Shown: positions 50,225-58,823 of the stretch, piece by piece
Layout: each line of letters begins with the position of its first letter
How positions within the stretch are numbered: position 1 is the first letter of the stretch
NCBI GenBank assembly: GCA_023443285.1
Contig: JAEZVB010000008.1
Coordinates: 1-64,000 of the forward strand
DNA length: 64,000 bases
Direction: 5' to 3'
DNA from: Bacillota bacterium
Lineage (GTDB): Bacteria; Bacillota; Negativicutes; Sporomusales; Sporomusaceae
Made by a program: the position numbers and the translations under genes
Notes under the pieces: model-generated
Databases searched by the model: none
What the model was told of the DNA's origin: nothing
What the model saw: only the letters and a program-made list of their open reading frames with translations

Positions 50225-51799
50225 ATGACAGAAATTAATCAACTGGGAAAACAGCAGTTGTTTGAATGGGGCTCCATTCTCTGGTTTGTTGAACCTGACA
50301 ATCTGGATGTTGAGCGGATGAGTGTTGGCCTGGTAACGTTTAAGCCTAACACGATACAAGAGGAGCATCTTCATTTCGGGGATGAGCAAGTCATATATGT
50401 TGTTTCCGGCAATGGTAAACAGATAATTGATGGGAATTCTTTTACACTAAAGACGGGGGATATCAGGCATATGTCTCCCTATACACGGCACAAGGTGTTT
50501 AATGATTCAACAGAAGAACTTAAATTACTCATCGTCTATACTCCCTCTAAATTTCAAAGGTTATTGTCCCAACCAATCGAATCAGCCAGTTTTAGTGATA
50601 GCAGCGATATTAGAACTTTTCTTGATTTTGAAATAATCGCGGGGTTGCTAAATAGATTATCTGAGGCATTAGGACTTAGTCTAGCTATTCTTGATACCGC
50701 CGGTGAATTTATTATTAAAACCGACAACTACCCGGAATTTTGTTGTTTACTTCATGAGGCCAGCGTTGGCAGCCACTGCCGCCAACGCATCCAAAAAGTA
50801 TTCACGGAAATTGGGGACATTGGAAAAACACATTTATTCTTGTGTTGTAACGATATTGCCAGTATCATAATACCCATTTTAAGCGGGAAATCGGTTAAAG
50901 GATATATCAAATGCGGGGAGGTATTTTTAACAAAACCTGACAGTGAGCGCATGCTATGTTCACTTCGGGAGGTAGCGGCTATGTATCAATTGCCGTCCGA
51001 CATTATTTTGAATAGTGCCTTAGCAATCAGAACTGAGCCCAAAAGCCGACTGTATGCGGCGGCTGAGGCTACTTTCGCCATAGCCAACTGCATTGCCGAG
51101 ATGACAAGCACGGCATTACGACAAAAAGAATTAGACAATAGCCGGCTCTCGCTGATTAAGGAACAGATGGCAACTGCAAAGCTAGAAAAGGCGCTGCAAG
51201 AGTCTGATTTAAAATTGCTGCAATCTCAGATTAACCCGCATTTCTTATTCAACACACTGAATACAATTGCCCATCTTGCATATATTGATGGAACTGAGAA
51301 GGTAGCCAAACTTGTTTGGAGTCTGGCTGATTTACTACGATTTACTTTGCAGAAACCAGAACAGCTAATCCCATTAGGCGAGGAATTGAGGCTGCTAAAT
51401 AGTTTCTTACATATTCAACAATCACGGTTTGGTAACCGTCTTAATATCAATATGGATATCGAGCAAGGTCTTGATAAAGTATTTGTCCCTGGAATGTTAT
51501 TTCAACCGCTGCTTGAAAATGCTATTATTCATGGAATTGAGTTAAATACACAACCAGGCTTGATTAAAGTAACTATCAAGCGGCATGAGGACAAACTATG
51601 CTGCCGTATTGAGGATAACGGTGCTGGTTTTGATCCGCAGGCTGCAGGGGCAAAAAAACAAGGTATTGGCATAAACAGTGTTAAGAATCGCTTGAAGTAT
51701 TACTATAATGATGACTATGGTTTTAGTATTGCAAGTCAGCCGGGAAAAGGCACTGTTGTCGAGCTTGCTTTTCCGATAGGTGGTAATGACAATGTATGA
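50225..51799 (+). CDS. Soluble histidine kinase with cupin and PocR domains
   Basis: A 524-residue kinase without membrane segments. Order: cupin (about 10-115, EEHLHFGDEQVIYVVSG and HMSPYTRHKVFN), PocR-type sensory domain (about 130-275, LSLAILDTAGEFI with FCCLLHEASVGSHCRQR), coiled coil, then the LytS-type kinase core with SQINPHFLFNTLNTIAHL (His about 339) and ATPase boxes ENAIIHGIELN and EDNGAGFDP. Cytosolic cupin plus PocR sensing before a kinase core is a distinctive arrangement. ATG 50225 follows GGGAGG at 8 bases; ATG 50177 is rejected. The response regulator overlaps its 3' end. Confidence 0.87.
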   Translation: MTEINQLGKQQLFEWGSILWFVEPDNLDVERMSVGLVTFKPNTIQEEHLHFGDEQVIYVVSGNGKQIIDGNSFTLKTGDIRHMSPYTRHKVFNDSTEELKLLIVYTPSKFQRLLSQPIESASFSDSSDIRTFLDFEIIAGLLNRLSEALGLSLAILDTAGEFIIKTDNYPEFCCLLHEASVGSHCRQRIQKVFTEIGDIGKTHLFLCCNDIASIIIPILSGKSVKGYIKCGEVFLTKPDSERMLCSLREVAAMYQLPSDIILNSALAIRTEPKSRLYAAAEATFAIANCIAEMTSTALRQKELDNSRLSLIKEQMATAKLEKALQESDLKLLQSQINPHFLFNTLNTIAHLAYIDGTEKVAKLVWSLADLLRFTLQKPEQLIPLGEELRLLNSFLHIQQSRFGNRLNINMDIEQGLDKVFVPGMLFQPLLENAIIHGIELNTQPGLIKVTIKRHEDKLCCRIEDNGAGFDPQAAGAKKQGIGINSVKNRLKYYYNDDYGFSIASQPGKGTVVELAFPIGGNDNV

Positions 51800-52541
51800 T
51801 ATTAGAGTATTAGTGGCAGACGATGAGTCCACAGTCAGAACATTCATCCAAACTGTCATCAATAAAGAAAAAATGCCTGTGTCTGCTTTAGCAGAAGCTG
51901 AAAACGGGGTGGATGCCGTAAGAATTGCTCGTGATTTTAAGCCAGACTTGGTTTTTCTCGATATCCGAATGCCTGGTTTGGATGGAATCCGGGTGGCTGA
52001 GATTCTATTAGCTGATGAATCAAAGGCAAATGTTGTTATTGTATCGGCGTACAATGACTTTGAGTATGCCAGAGCAGCCTTTAAGGCAGGGGTCGACGAT
52101 TACATCCTAAAACCGATAAGACCTGAAGAAGTAATGGAAGTAATCAAAAAAACTGCTGAAAAGTGTAAGATGGTTTGTGGGAATGATACCAATCAGCCTT
52201 CTGTCAAAACACCGACTCTTGTTAAGGCAGTAATTGATTATGTTGAAGAGAACTTAAGTGGACAACTGCAATTGCGAGATATTGCACGGGCTGTTTTTGT
52301 AAGTCCTTGCCATCTTAGCCGAACATTTAAATACTTAACAGGACAATCCATTGTGGATTATATCCAGGAGCAACGATTAGTAAAGGCGAGTGAGCTGCTA
52401 GCCACAACTGATTTCTCAATTACGGAAGTAGCTGGCAGGGTAGGCTTTAATGATGCAGCCTACTTTGCAACCTGTTTTAAAAATAAAATAGGTACTACAC
52501 CAATGCAGTACCGAAAAATGCAAGAAATTAAAAATAAATAG
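51792..52541 (+). CDS. Response regulator with AraC DNA-binding domain
   Basis: A 249-residue partner of the cupin/PocR kinase. The receiver has DDES at the N-terminus and Asp57 in LVFLDIRMPGLDG; a later lysine is in YILKPIRPEE. The last 100 residues are an AraC double helix-turn-helix (LQLRDIARAVFVSPCHLSRTFK, ITEVAGRVGFNDAAYFATCFK). ATG 51792 overlaps the kinase end by 8 bases. The probable target is the ilvD-BASS pair just downstream (inference). Confidence 0.9.
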   Translation: MYDIRVLVADDESTVRTFIQTVINKEKMPVSALAEAENGVDAVRIARDFKPDLVFLDIRMPGLDGIRVAEILLADESKANVVIVSAYNDFEYARAAFKAGVDDYILKPIRPEEVMEVIKKTAEKCKMVCGNDTNQPSVKTPTLVKAVIDYVEENLSGQLQLRDIARAVFVSPCHLSRTFKYLTGQSIVDYIQEQRLVKASELLATTDFSITEVAGRVGFNDAAYFATCFKNKIGTTPMQYRKMQEIKNK

Positions 52542-52551
52542 CAATAAAATG

Positions 52552-52587
52552 AACAATACAGATACGATGTCTGTATTGTTTTTTTTG
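52552..52587 (+). terminator. Terminator after the response regulator
   Basis: AACAATACAGA and TCTGTATTGTT with an 7-base loop, then a run of T residues. It separates the two-component genes from ilvD, which therefore has its own promoter in the next 100 bases. Confidence 0.9.
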
Positions 52588-52687
52588 TCCGCATGATATT
52601 ACATACTTTAAACAACTTACTCAATGATTAATCGCTTAAAACTATTTATCATAAAATTAAATCTATTTAAAGGGAGAGGATTAATAT

Positions 52688-54340
52688 ATGCGCAGTGATA
52701 TTGTAAAAAAAGGATCAACACGGGCTGCCCATCGTTCTTTGTTTTACGCAATGGGTTATACTCCGGATGATTTGAAGAAGCCGCTAGTTGGTATTGTTAA
52801 CGCTTTTAACGAAATAATCCCTGGACATTTTCATTTGCGTGACATTGCCGATGCAGTAAAACTAGGAGTGGCCGCGGCCGGTGGCACCCCGGTAGAATTC
52901 CCAGCAATTGGTATTTGTGATGGAATTGCTATGGGTCATGACGGGATGAAATATCCTTTGCCCAGCCGGGAATTAATTGCCGACTCCATCGAAGCTATGG
53001 CAACAGGGCATGGATTTGATGGTCTGGTACTTATCCCTAATTGCGATAAAATTATTCCCGGCATGCTGATGGCTGCAGCTCGGGTAAATATTCCTGCGGT
53101 TGTAGTCAGCGGCGGCCCTATGATGGCAGGCCGTTACAAGGGTCATGACGTCAGCGTTAGTAACATATTCGAGGCGGCTGGGCTTTTTGAAGCCGGAAAA
53201 ATAACTGCTGATGAACTTGATAGTATGGAAAAATGCGCTTGCCCAGGTTGTGGTTCTTGCGCCGGTCTATTTACTGCCAATACCATGAACTGTCTTACTG
53301 AGGCCTTAGGTATGGGTTTGCCAGGTAATGGCACAATACCGGCGGCTCAGTTTGGCGCCCGCCGCATGCTGGCCAAAGCAGCGGGACAAACGATTATTGA
53401 TTTGATAGAAAAAGCTATAAAACCCCGCGATATTATGACCAAAAAAGCATTTGCCAATGCCATTGCAGTGGATATGGGGATAGGCGGCTCATCCAATACT
53501 GTTTTACATTTACCGGCAATTGCTTATGAGGCTGGCATTGAATTACCACTCGAACTGTTTGATACAATAAGCGGTAAAACCCCGTATATTACCAAACTTA
53601 GTCCTGGCGGTACTCACCATATTCAGGATCTTAATGAAGCCGGTGGTATATCTGCTGTTATGAAGGAACTTGACAAACTTGGACTTATTCATACCGATGT
53701 AATCACGGTAACAGGCAAAATGAGCGAACGGATAATGTCGGCAGGTATTGAACGAGCAGATGTTATTAAGACTGTTGAACAACCTTATCGCCGGACTGGC
53801 GGAATTGCTATTCTCAAGGGGAATTTAGCACCTGATGGTGCTGTGGTCAAGGAAAGCGCAGTTGCTGAAGATATGCTTGTATTTAAAGGTACTGCCCGTG
53901 TTTTTAATTCTGAGGACGAAGCTATTGAAGCCATTCTTGGTAAAAAGATTATTAACGGTGATGTGGTCGTTATCCGGTATGAAGGACCGCAGGGCGGCCC
54001 GGGGATGCGCGAAATGCTTAATCCTACAGCCGTAATAACTGGAATGGGGCTGAAAGTAGCATTATTAACCGATGGACGCTTTAGCGGTGCGACCCGGGGC
54101 GCCTGTATTGGTCATATTGCACCTGAGGCAATGGCAGAAGGACCTATTGGACTAATAAAAGATGGCGATACGATTGCAATTGACATCCCGGGACGGATGC
54201 TCAATGTTGAAGTAAGTGATGCCGAACTTGCTGCGCGTAAGGCAACTTGGGTAAAGCCGGCACCGAGGGTTACAACCGGGTATCTTGCACGTTACGCCAA
54301 ACTTGTTACATCAGCCAAAAACGGCGCTGTATTAAAATAA
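52688..54340 (+). CDS. ilvD: Dihydroxy-acid dehydratase (IlvD/Edd family)
   Basis: A 550-residue iron-sulfur dehydratase that in branched-chain amino-acid synthesis makes 2-oxoisovalerate from dihydroxyisovalerate. Markers: [24 protein letters not shown] with [16 protein letters not shown] (cluster cysteine), [19 protein letters not shown] (second and third cysteines), and [13 protein letters not shown]. The family also includes sugar-acid dehydratases, and no other ilv gene is nearby, so a sugar-acid substrate is possible. GGGAGAGGA ribosome site. It is followed 12 bases later by a BASS transporter. Confidence 0.9.
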   Translation: MRSDIVKKGSTRAAHRSLFYAMGYTPDDLKKPLVGIVNAFNEIIPGHFHLRDIADAVKLGVAAAGGTPVEFPAIGICDGIAMGHDGMKYPLPSRELIADSIEAMATGHGFDGLVLIPNCDKIIPGMLMAAARVNIPAVVVSGGPMMAGRYKGHDVSVSNIFEAAGLFEAGKITADELDSMEKCACPGCGSCAGLFTANTMNCLTEALGMGLPGNGTIPAAQFGARRMLAKAAGQTIIDLIEKAIKPRDIMTKKAFANAIAVDMGIGGSSNTVLHLPAIAYEAGIELPLELFDTISGKTPYITKLSPGGTHHIQDLNEAGGISAVMKELDKLGLIHTDVITVTGKMSERIMSAGIERADVIKTVEQPYRRTGGIAILKGNLAPDGAVVKESAVAEDMLVFKGTARVFNSEDEAIEAILGKKIINGDVVVIRYEGPQGGPGMREMLNPTAVITGMGLKVALLTDGRFSGATRGACIGHIAPEAMAEGPIGLIKDGDTIAIDIPGRMLNVEVSDAELAARKATWVKPAPRVTTGYLARYAKLVTSAKNGAVLK

Positions 54341-54352
54341 GGAGGAATTATT

Positions 54353-55315
54353 GTGGAAAAGTTAGAAAAAGCGTCGCAATTTATTACGAAGCTATTTCCG
54401 GTATGGGTTATCGTTTTTGCTGCTATTGCCTTTTTATCGCCCAATCCGTTTAAGCCTTTTGGCACCTTTATTCCCTATTTGCTCGGATTGATTATGCTAG
54501 GTATGGGGCTAACCATGAGCCTAGATGATTTTAAACTGGTCTTTACCAGGCCGAAAGATGTAATCTATGGGGTAATCTTACGTTTTGTTATTATGCCTGG
54601 CGTTGCATTTGCTGTTGCCAAATTAATGGATTTGCCGCCGTCTTTGGCGGCCGGGTTAATTCTTGTAGGTGCTTGTCCCAGTGGTACGGCATCTAATGTC
54701 ATGACGTTTATCGCCAAGGGAGATACCGCGCTATCGGTAACTGTTTCCAGTATTAACACGGTTTTGGCACCTTTTCTAACTCCTTATATCTTCTTGCTGC
54801 TGGCCGGTACGCTGATTCCGATTAATGCTGAGGCATTACTTGCAGACATTCTCAAAATTGTATTATTCCCTGTGGCTCTTGGTATTGTGATTCGGATATT
54901 TGCTGCTGATTTTGTTGAGCGAGTTATGAAAATTATTCCACTTGTTTCCGTGTTATCTATCATCGCTATTATTACGATAGTTGTCGCTTTAAGTGCTGCC
55001 AAACTGGCGACTGTCGCTGCCATCGGCTTTATCGCTGTCGCTCTGCATAATGGATTGGGTCTAGGGCTTGGTTATGGCGCTTCCAGGACACTGGGAATGA
55101 CTCACAAAAAGTCAAAAGCACTGGCTTTTGAAATTGGAATGGAGAACTCAGGGCTGGCAGTGGCGCTGGCAATTGCGCATCTTGACCCGGTAGCTGCGAT
55201 TCCAGGTGCTATTTTTAGTGTATGGCATAATTTCACGGGATCTTTACTTGCTGGTTATTGGCGTTCAAAGGATGCCGGGGAAGAGCTAACTAGCTCGAGT
55301 GAAGTTAGCGCATAA
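54353..55315 (+). CDS. Bile acid:sodium symporter family (BASS) transporter
   Basis: A 320-residue membrane protein with about ten hydrophobic segments. Typical: MLGMGLTMSLDDFKLVFTRPKDV, GLILVGACPSGTASNVMTFIAKGD and FEIGMENSGLAVALAIAHLDP. Bacterial BASS members such as PanS move pantoate or other 2-oxo/hydroxy acids with sodium. Cotranscription with ilvD suggests it handles an oxo-acid or hydroxy-acid made or used by that enzyme (inference). GTG start with AAGGAGG upstream. Confidence 0.88.
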   Translation: MEKLEKASQFITKLFPVWVIVFAAIAFLSPNPFKPFGTFIPYLLGLIMLGMGLTMSLDDFKLVFTRPKDVIYGVILRFVIMPGVAFAVAKLMDLPPSLAAGLILVGACPSGTASNVMTFIAKGDTALSVTVSSINTVLAPFLTPYIFLLLAGTLIPINAEALLADILKIVLFPVALGIVIRIFAADFVERVMKIIPLVSVLSIIAIITIVVALSAAKLATVAAIGFIAVALHNGLGLGLGYGASRTLGMTHKKSKALAFEIGMENSGLAVALAIAHLDPVAAIPGAIFSVWHNFTGSLLAGYWRSKDAGEELTSSSEVSA

Positions 55316-55321
55316 ATAGAT

Positions 55322-55346
55322 ACAGCCCCGGTGACGGGGCTGTTTA
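55322..55346 (+). terminator. Hairpin after the BASS transporter gene
   Basis: ACAGCCCCG and CGGGGCTGT with a GTGA tetraloop, followed by a short TTTA. Likely terminator with weak T run. Confidence 0.65.
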
Positions 55347-55374
55347 CACTAACTATTAATGAGGTGATGGAGAC

Positions 55375-56073
55375 ATGCTTAGCGAAAAATGGCGGTATAA
55401 TGAGATGGTTCACTGCGGGGTTAATTTTTCCGACAGTAGCGAAGTAGCGGTTTATGATTCCTATATGCAGAAACTTAGAGATATAGTACCGGAAGTGGCA
55501 AAAATGAAAAAAGCGCTTCAACTGGAATCTGATGATATTGTCTTAGATATTGGTACAGGAACAGGAGAAATGGCTATCGGTCTGGCCGCTCACTGTAAGC
55601 ATGTGATGGCTATTGATATTTCTGCCGCTATGATTGAATACGCAAAGCAAAAAGCAATGGAACGTCAATGTAACAATATCACGTTTGAGCAGGCTGGATT
55701 TTTGACATTTGGGCAGCCGCCGCATTCGATAGATCGAATAATTTCCCAAATTGCCCTGCATCATTTGCCTGATTTCTGGAAGTTTGTTGGTTTGAAACAA
55801 ATACATTCTGCCTTGAAGCCGGGTGGGATATTTTGCTTGCAAGATACTGTATTACCAGTAAAAGACGACTATGAAACGTATTTTTCTGAAGTTGTCGGGC
55901 TGGTTGAGAAGGGCGGCGGTTCAAAGGTAGCCAGGGATACCGAAAAAACCATTCGTGATGAGTACATGACCTTGGATTGGATTATGGAAGGTTTGTTGGA
56001 AAAGGCTGGTTTCAAAATCATTAGTAAAGAGTATGGAGTTCCTTTTGTAGGTACTTATCTTTGCACAAAATAA
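55375..56073 (+). CDS. Class I SAM-dependent methyltransferase
   Basis: A 232-residue UbiE-like methyltransferase. SAM motif I is VLDIGTGTGEMAIGLA, followed by VMAIDISAAMIEYAKQKA and a RIISQIALHHLPDFWKF post-motif. The target is unknown: quinone, small molecule or metal-related methylation are all possible. GAGGTG site about 11 bases upstream of ATG 55375. It lies between the BASS gene and a soluble chemoreceptor. Confidence 0.85.
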   Translation: MLSEKWRYNEMVHCGVNFSDSSEVAVYDSYMQKLRDIVPEVAKMKKALQLESDDIVLDIGTGTGEMAIGLAAHCKHVMAIDISAAMIEYAKQKAMERQCNNITFEQAGFLTFGQPPHSIDRIISQIALHHLPDFWKFVGLKQIHSALKPGGIFCLQDTVLPVKDDYETYFSEVVGLVEKGGGSKVARDTEKTIRDEYMTLDWIMEGLLEKAGFKIISKEYGVPFVGTYLCTK

Positions 56074-56101
56074 ATGTTAAATACATGCAGGAGGCAAGGT
56101 A

Positions 56102-56932
56102 ATGAACGTCCTTGACCAACTTGTTCGTTTAGCGCCGGTCATCGGAAGACTATTTATAGCTGACATCGGGGTTAGCATTACCGATAAGGAAAAAATTATT
56201 TACTATCAACCTGGCCAAAACCTTGACCTCAAGGTAGTGTTAGGCTCTCCTTTGAGCGAAGATATGATTACAAGTCAGGCAATGAAAAAACGATGCCGTG
56301 TTGTGAAACGAATGGATGCTTTGCTTTGGGGGATACCTTTTATCGCGGTGGCGGTTCCGATTACTGATGAATGTGGTGAAGTTGTGGGAGCCATTTCGGT
56401 GCAAGAGACGATAGAAAGACAAGACACTTTGCAACAAATGGCTAATTCTCTTACAGATAGTATCACCATACTTGCCAGCACAACTGAGGAGATATCCGCA
56501 CAGTCCGAAGAAATTGCAGCAACCTGCCAAAGCCTATCGGCGCTGGTCGAAGGCTCGCTGGCAAGAACTAAGGCAACAGACAAAGTAGTAGGTTATATTC
56601 AAGAAATTTCTAGTCAAACGAATTTGCTGGGATTAAATGCTGCTATTGAGGCAGCGCGGGTCGGCGAGCAAGGGCGGGGGTTTAGTGTGGTTGCCGAAGA
56701 AATCCGGAAACTAGCAACAAGCAGTGCGGAGTCAGTTCAAAAGATCAGACAAATTCTCCTGGATATTCAGTCTGATAGTGGGATGGTCAGACGACAAATT
56801 GGACAGGTCGAAGCGGTTGTTACAGATTTGTCCGGCGCTATTGCCCAAGTGGCTGCAGCAGTACAACAGAGTGCGGCTGACGCAAATAAACTTGATATTC
56901 TTGCACGGGATTTGGATGGGGGAACACTCTAG
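56102..56932 (+). CDS. Soluble chemoreceptor with small N-terminal sensor
   Basis: A 276-residue methyl-accepting-type protein without membrane segments. Residues 1-110 form a small sensor domain ([46 protein letters not shown]) of a PAS- or diacid-like type; residues 130-276 are the signalling coil with [25 protein letters not shown]. Like the receptor at 4921, it is short and cytosolic. The start has GCAGGAGGCAAGG upstream. Ligand unknown; neighbours suggest a 2-oxo acid or similar (inference). Confidence 0.85.
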   Translation: MNVLDQLVRLAPVIGRLFIADIGVSITDKEKIIYYQPGQNLDLKVVLGSPLSEDMITSQAMKKRCRVVKRMDALLWGIPFIAVAVPITDECGEVVGAISVQETIERQDTLQQMANSLTDSITILASTTEEISAQSEEIAATCQSLSALVEGSLARTKATDKVVGYIQEISSQTNLLGLNAAIEAARVGEQGRGFSVVAEEIRKLATSSAESVQKIRQILLDIQSDSGMVRRQIGQVEAVVTDLSGAIAQVAAAVQQSAADANKLDILARDLDGGTL

Positions 56933-56958
56933 TATGCGACAGAGAGCTGCTGATGAAG

Positions 56959-56997
56959 ATTAAAATTGAGAGAGCTTTCAGCTCTCCCAATTTTAAT
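56959..56997 (+). terminator. Hairpin after the soluble chemoreceptor gene
   Basis: ATTAAAATTGaGAGAGC pairs with GCTCTCcCAATTTTAAT around a 5-base loop. The following T run is short. Confidence 0.55.
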
Positions 56998-57083
56998 GTA
57001 TCGATAGCGATTTGCGATAATGACTTCCTACCGGGTTGAGTGGATACATATATGTTTCGGATTGAAAAAGAGAGGCATAAAGA

Positions 57084-57111
57084 AAGAGGCCGGCTGCTAG
57101 TCCGGCCTCTT
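57084..57111 (-). terminator. Terminator of the permease gene
   Basis: AAGAGGCCGG (57084-57093) and CCGGCCTCTT (57102-57111), directly after the stop codon of the minus-strand permease, with a T-rich run beyond it on that strand. Confidence 0.75.
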
Positions 57112-57113
57112 AG

Positions 57114-58484
57114 CTACATAAGAATGATTGCTGTGATTGTTGTCGCTGCGAAACCAATGACGACTGGCCAGAAGTTTCGGCGAGCCAGCTCTATTGGGTT
57201 TACTCCTGTAATCGCAGCAACAGGGATAAGAGCCCAAGGGACAATTGTACCGCCGCCAGTCCAAACGCCAGCCAGCTGACCAAGTGCGGCCAGAGTCGCA
57301 GTATCAACATTTATTGCTTTACCAAAAGTTCCAGCAATGGCACCTACCAAAGGAAGCGGCGAGAAACCAGAGCCATCAAGACCAACAATGATGCCGGCAA
57401 ACAGCTCGATAATCGCAACTGGAGCTTTACCAAGCGGAACAGTTTGTGATAGATAAAGACCAACATCTTCAAGGAAACCAGGAGCACCTTTTCCAAGAAT
57501 GGCTTGGGAAAGTTCGCCTTTTCCTAAGAAAAAGAAACCGCCAATAATAATAACAGGCGCAAAGATTTTGATACCAAACATAAATCCGTCACGCACATAG
57601 TCAGTAATCTTTTCAAATCCTTCGCCTTTGTACTTGAGAAGTGTTCCGATAGTGAGCAGAATGGTTGCTGTGCCGCCAATTAGGGCTGTTGCATCGCCGC
57701 CCTTAAGTTTCAGAACCAGCATAGCGACGATATCAAGAACAAAAGCAACAGGGACAAGTACGGCCATAATATAGCCAATTTGATCTACCTCTTTGATTTC
57801 AACATTCTGGTAAGCCAATCGCTCTTGGGCGTGTGCTTCCTTATTTTTTGCCATGTCACGTTTGATCATGATAAAGGCAACAATAGTTGTGGTCAGACCC
57901 ATCACAATGGCAAGAGGAATACTTGCAGTTACAATCGGTTCTGCAGATGTAAAGCCGGCAGCTTTCGCAGTGATGCTGGGAGCGCCTTGGATTACATAGT
58001 CAGTTGAAAGTGCAATACCGTGTCCAAAGAGGTTCATTGCCACGGCAGCGCCCATAACGGGTAGACCAGCACGCACTGCTACTGGTAACATAATGGCACC
58101 AATAAGGGCCACGGCGGGAGATGGCCAAACAAACCAGGATATGAGCAGCATACTGATGCCGAGTACCCAGAATGCAACATCGGCATTTACCATTAATTTA
58201 GCTGCAGGTCGCATGATTAAATAATCTGAGCCTACATCTGAAAGCATTTTTGACATAGCAACAATGAGGGAAATAATCACAATAATACCAATGAATTCAT
58301 TTGATGCCACAGTTAGCGCATTGAATATAGCTTGGAATCCAGAAGCAAAAGAACCCTTAAAAAGCCAGCCGATAGAGAAGAGTCCAAGGATACAGGGGAT
58401 GAGAGGATCACGTCTTAGGCCCATGACTACGACTACTACTGCAACCCAGAAAAGAAAAAGCCAGTGCAATGATGTCAGTACCAT
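57114..58484 (-). CDS. IT-superfamily-like multispan permease
   Basis: A 456-residue integral membrane protein with about 11-12 hydrophobic segments. Landmarks: FEKITDYVRDGFMFGIKIFAPVIIIGGFFFLGKG, GLDGSGFSPLPLVGAIAGTFGK and AGVWTGGGTIVPWALIPVAAITG. The layout, with two similar halves, resembles GntP/CitMHS/ArsB-type ion-transporter superfamily permeases, but I cannot place it in a precise family. Possible cargo: organic anions. Start ATG 58484 has AAGGGAGA upstream. It is divergent from the molybdopterin oxidoreductase gene. Confidence 0.7.
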   Translation of the reverse strand: MVLTSLHWLFLFWVAVVVVVMGLRRDPLIPCILGLFSIGWLFKGSFASGFQAIFNALTVASNEFIGIIVIISLIVAMSKMLSDVGSDYLIMRPAAKLMVNADVAFWVLGISMLLISWFVWPSPAVALIGAIMLPVAVRAGLPVMGAAVAMNLFGHGIALSTDYVIQGAPSITAKAAGFTSAEPIVTASIPLAIVMGLTTTIVAFIMIKRDMAKNKEAHAQERLAYQNVEIKEVDQIGYIMAVLVPVAFVLDIVAMLVLKLKGGDATALIGGTATILLTIGTLLKYKGEGFEKITDYVRDGFMFGIKIFAPVIIIGGFFFLGKGELSQAILGKGAPGFLEDVGLYLSQTVPLGKAPVAIIELFAGIIVGLDGSGFSPLPLVGAIAGTFGKAINVDTATLAALGQLAGVWTGGGTIVPWALIPVAAITGVNPIELARRNFWPVVIGFAATTITAIILM

Positions 58485-58823
58485 TATATCTCTCCCTTAC
58501 TGTAAGTTTGTGAATAACCGAGAAAATTATCTGTCTCCTCAGACTATTCACATAAGTCATTATCGCGCTAAAAGTAGTAGTTCGTCAATCGATTTATGTC
58601 AACTTTTCTTATGCAATATATGGAAGAAATTAGCGCGAGGATATTGAAAAGCAAGAGAGTGATAACTTGACCTAAAAAATAATTACGGTAAATTTAAAAT
58701 AATCATAAAGCATGCCGCAGAAATATATATCTTGGCTTTTCAAAAATAAGATTACATATCTATTTAAAAATAGTAAAATAGTAGAACCAGCTATTATTGC
58801 AACTTCAATAAGGAGGAAAAGTC
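58485..58823. other. Divergent intergenic region with an inverted repeat
   Basis: The 339-base gap between the permease and molybdopterin genes is A/T rich. It contains CGCGCTAA at 58564-58571 and its complement TTAGCGCG at 58630-58637, 58 bases apart, in an otherwise AT-rich stretch. No small ORF with a ribosome site is evident. Promoters for both flanking genes must lie here, but I cannot place them convincingly. Confidence 0.4.
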
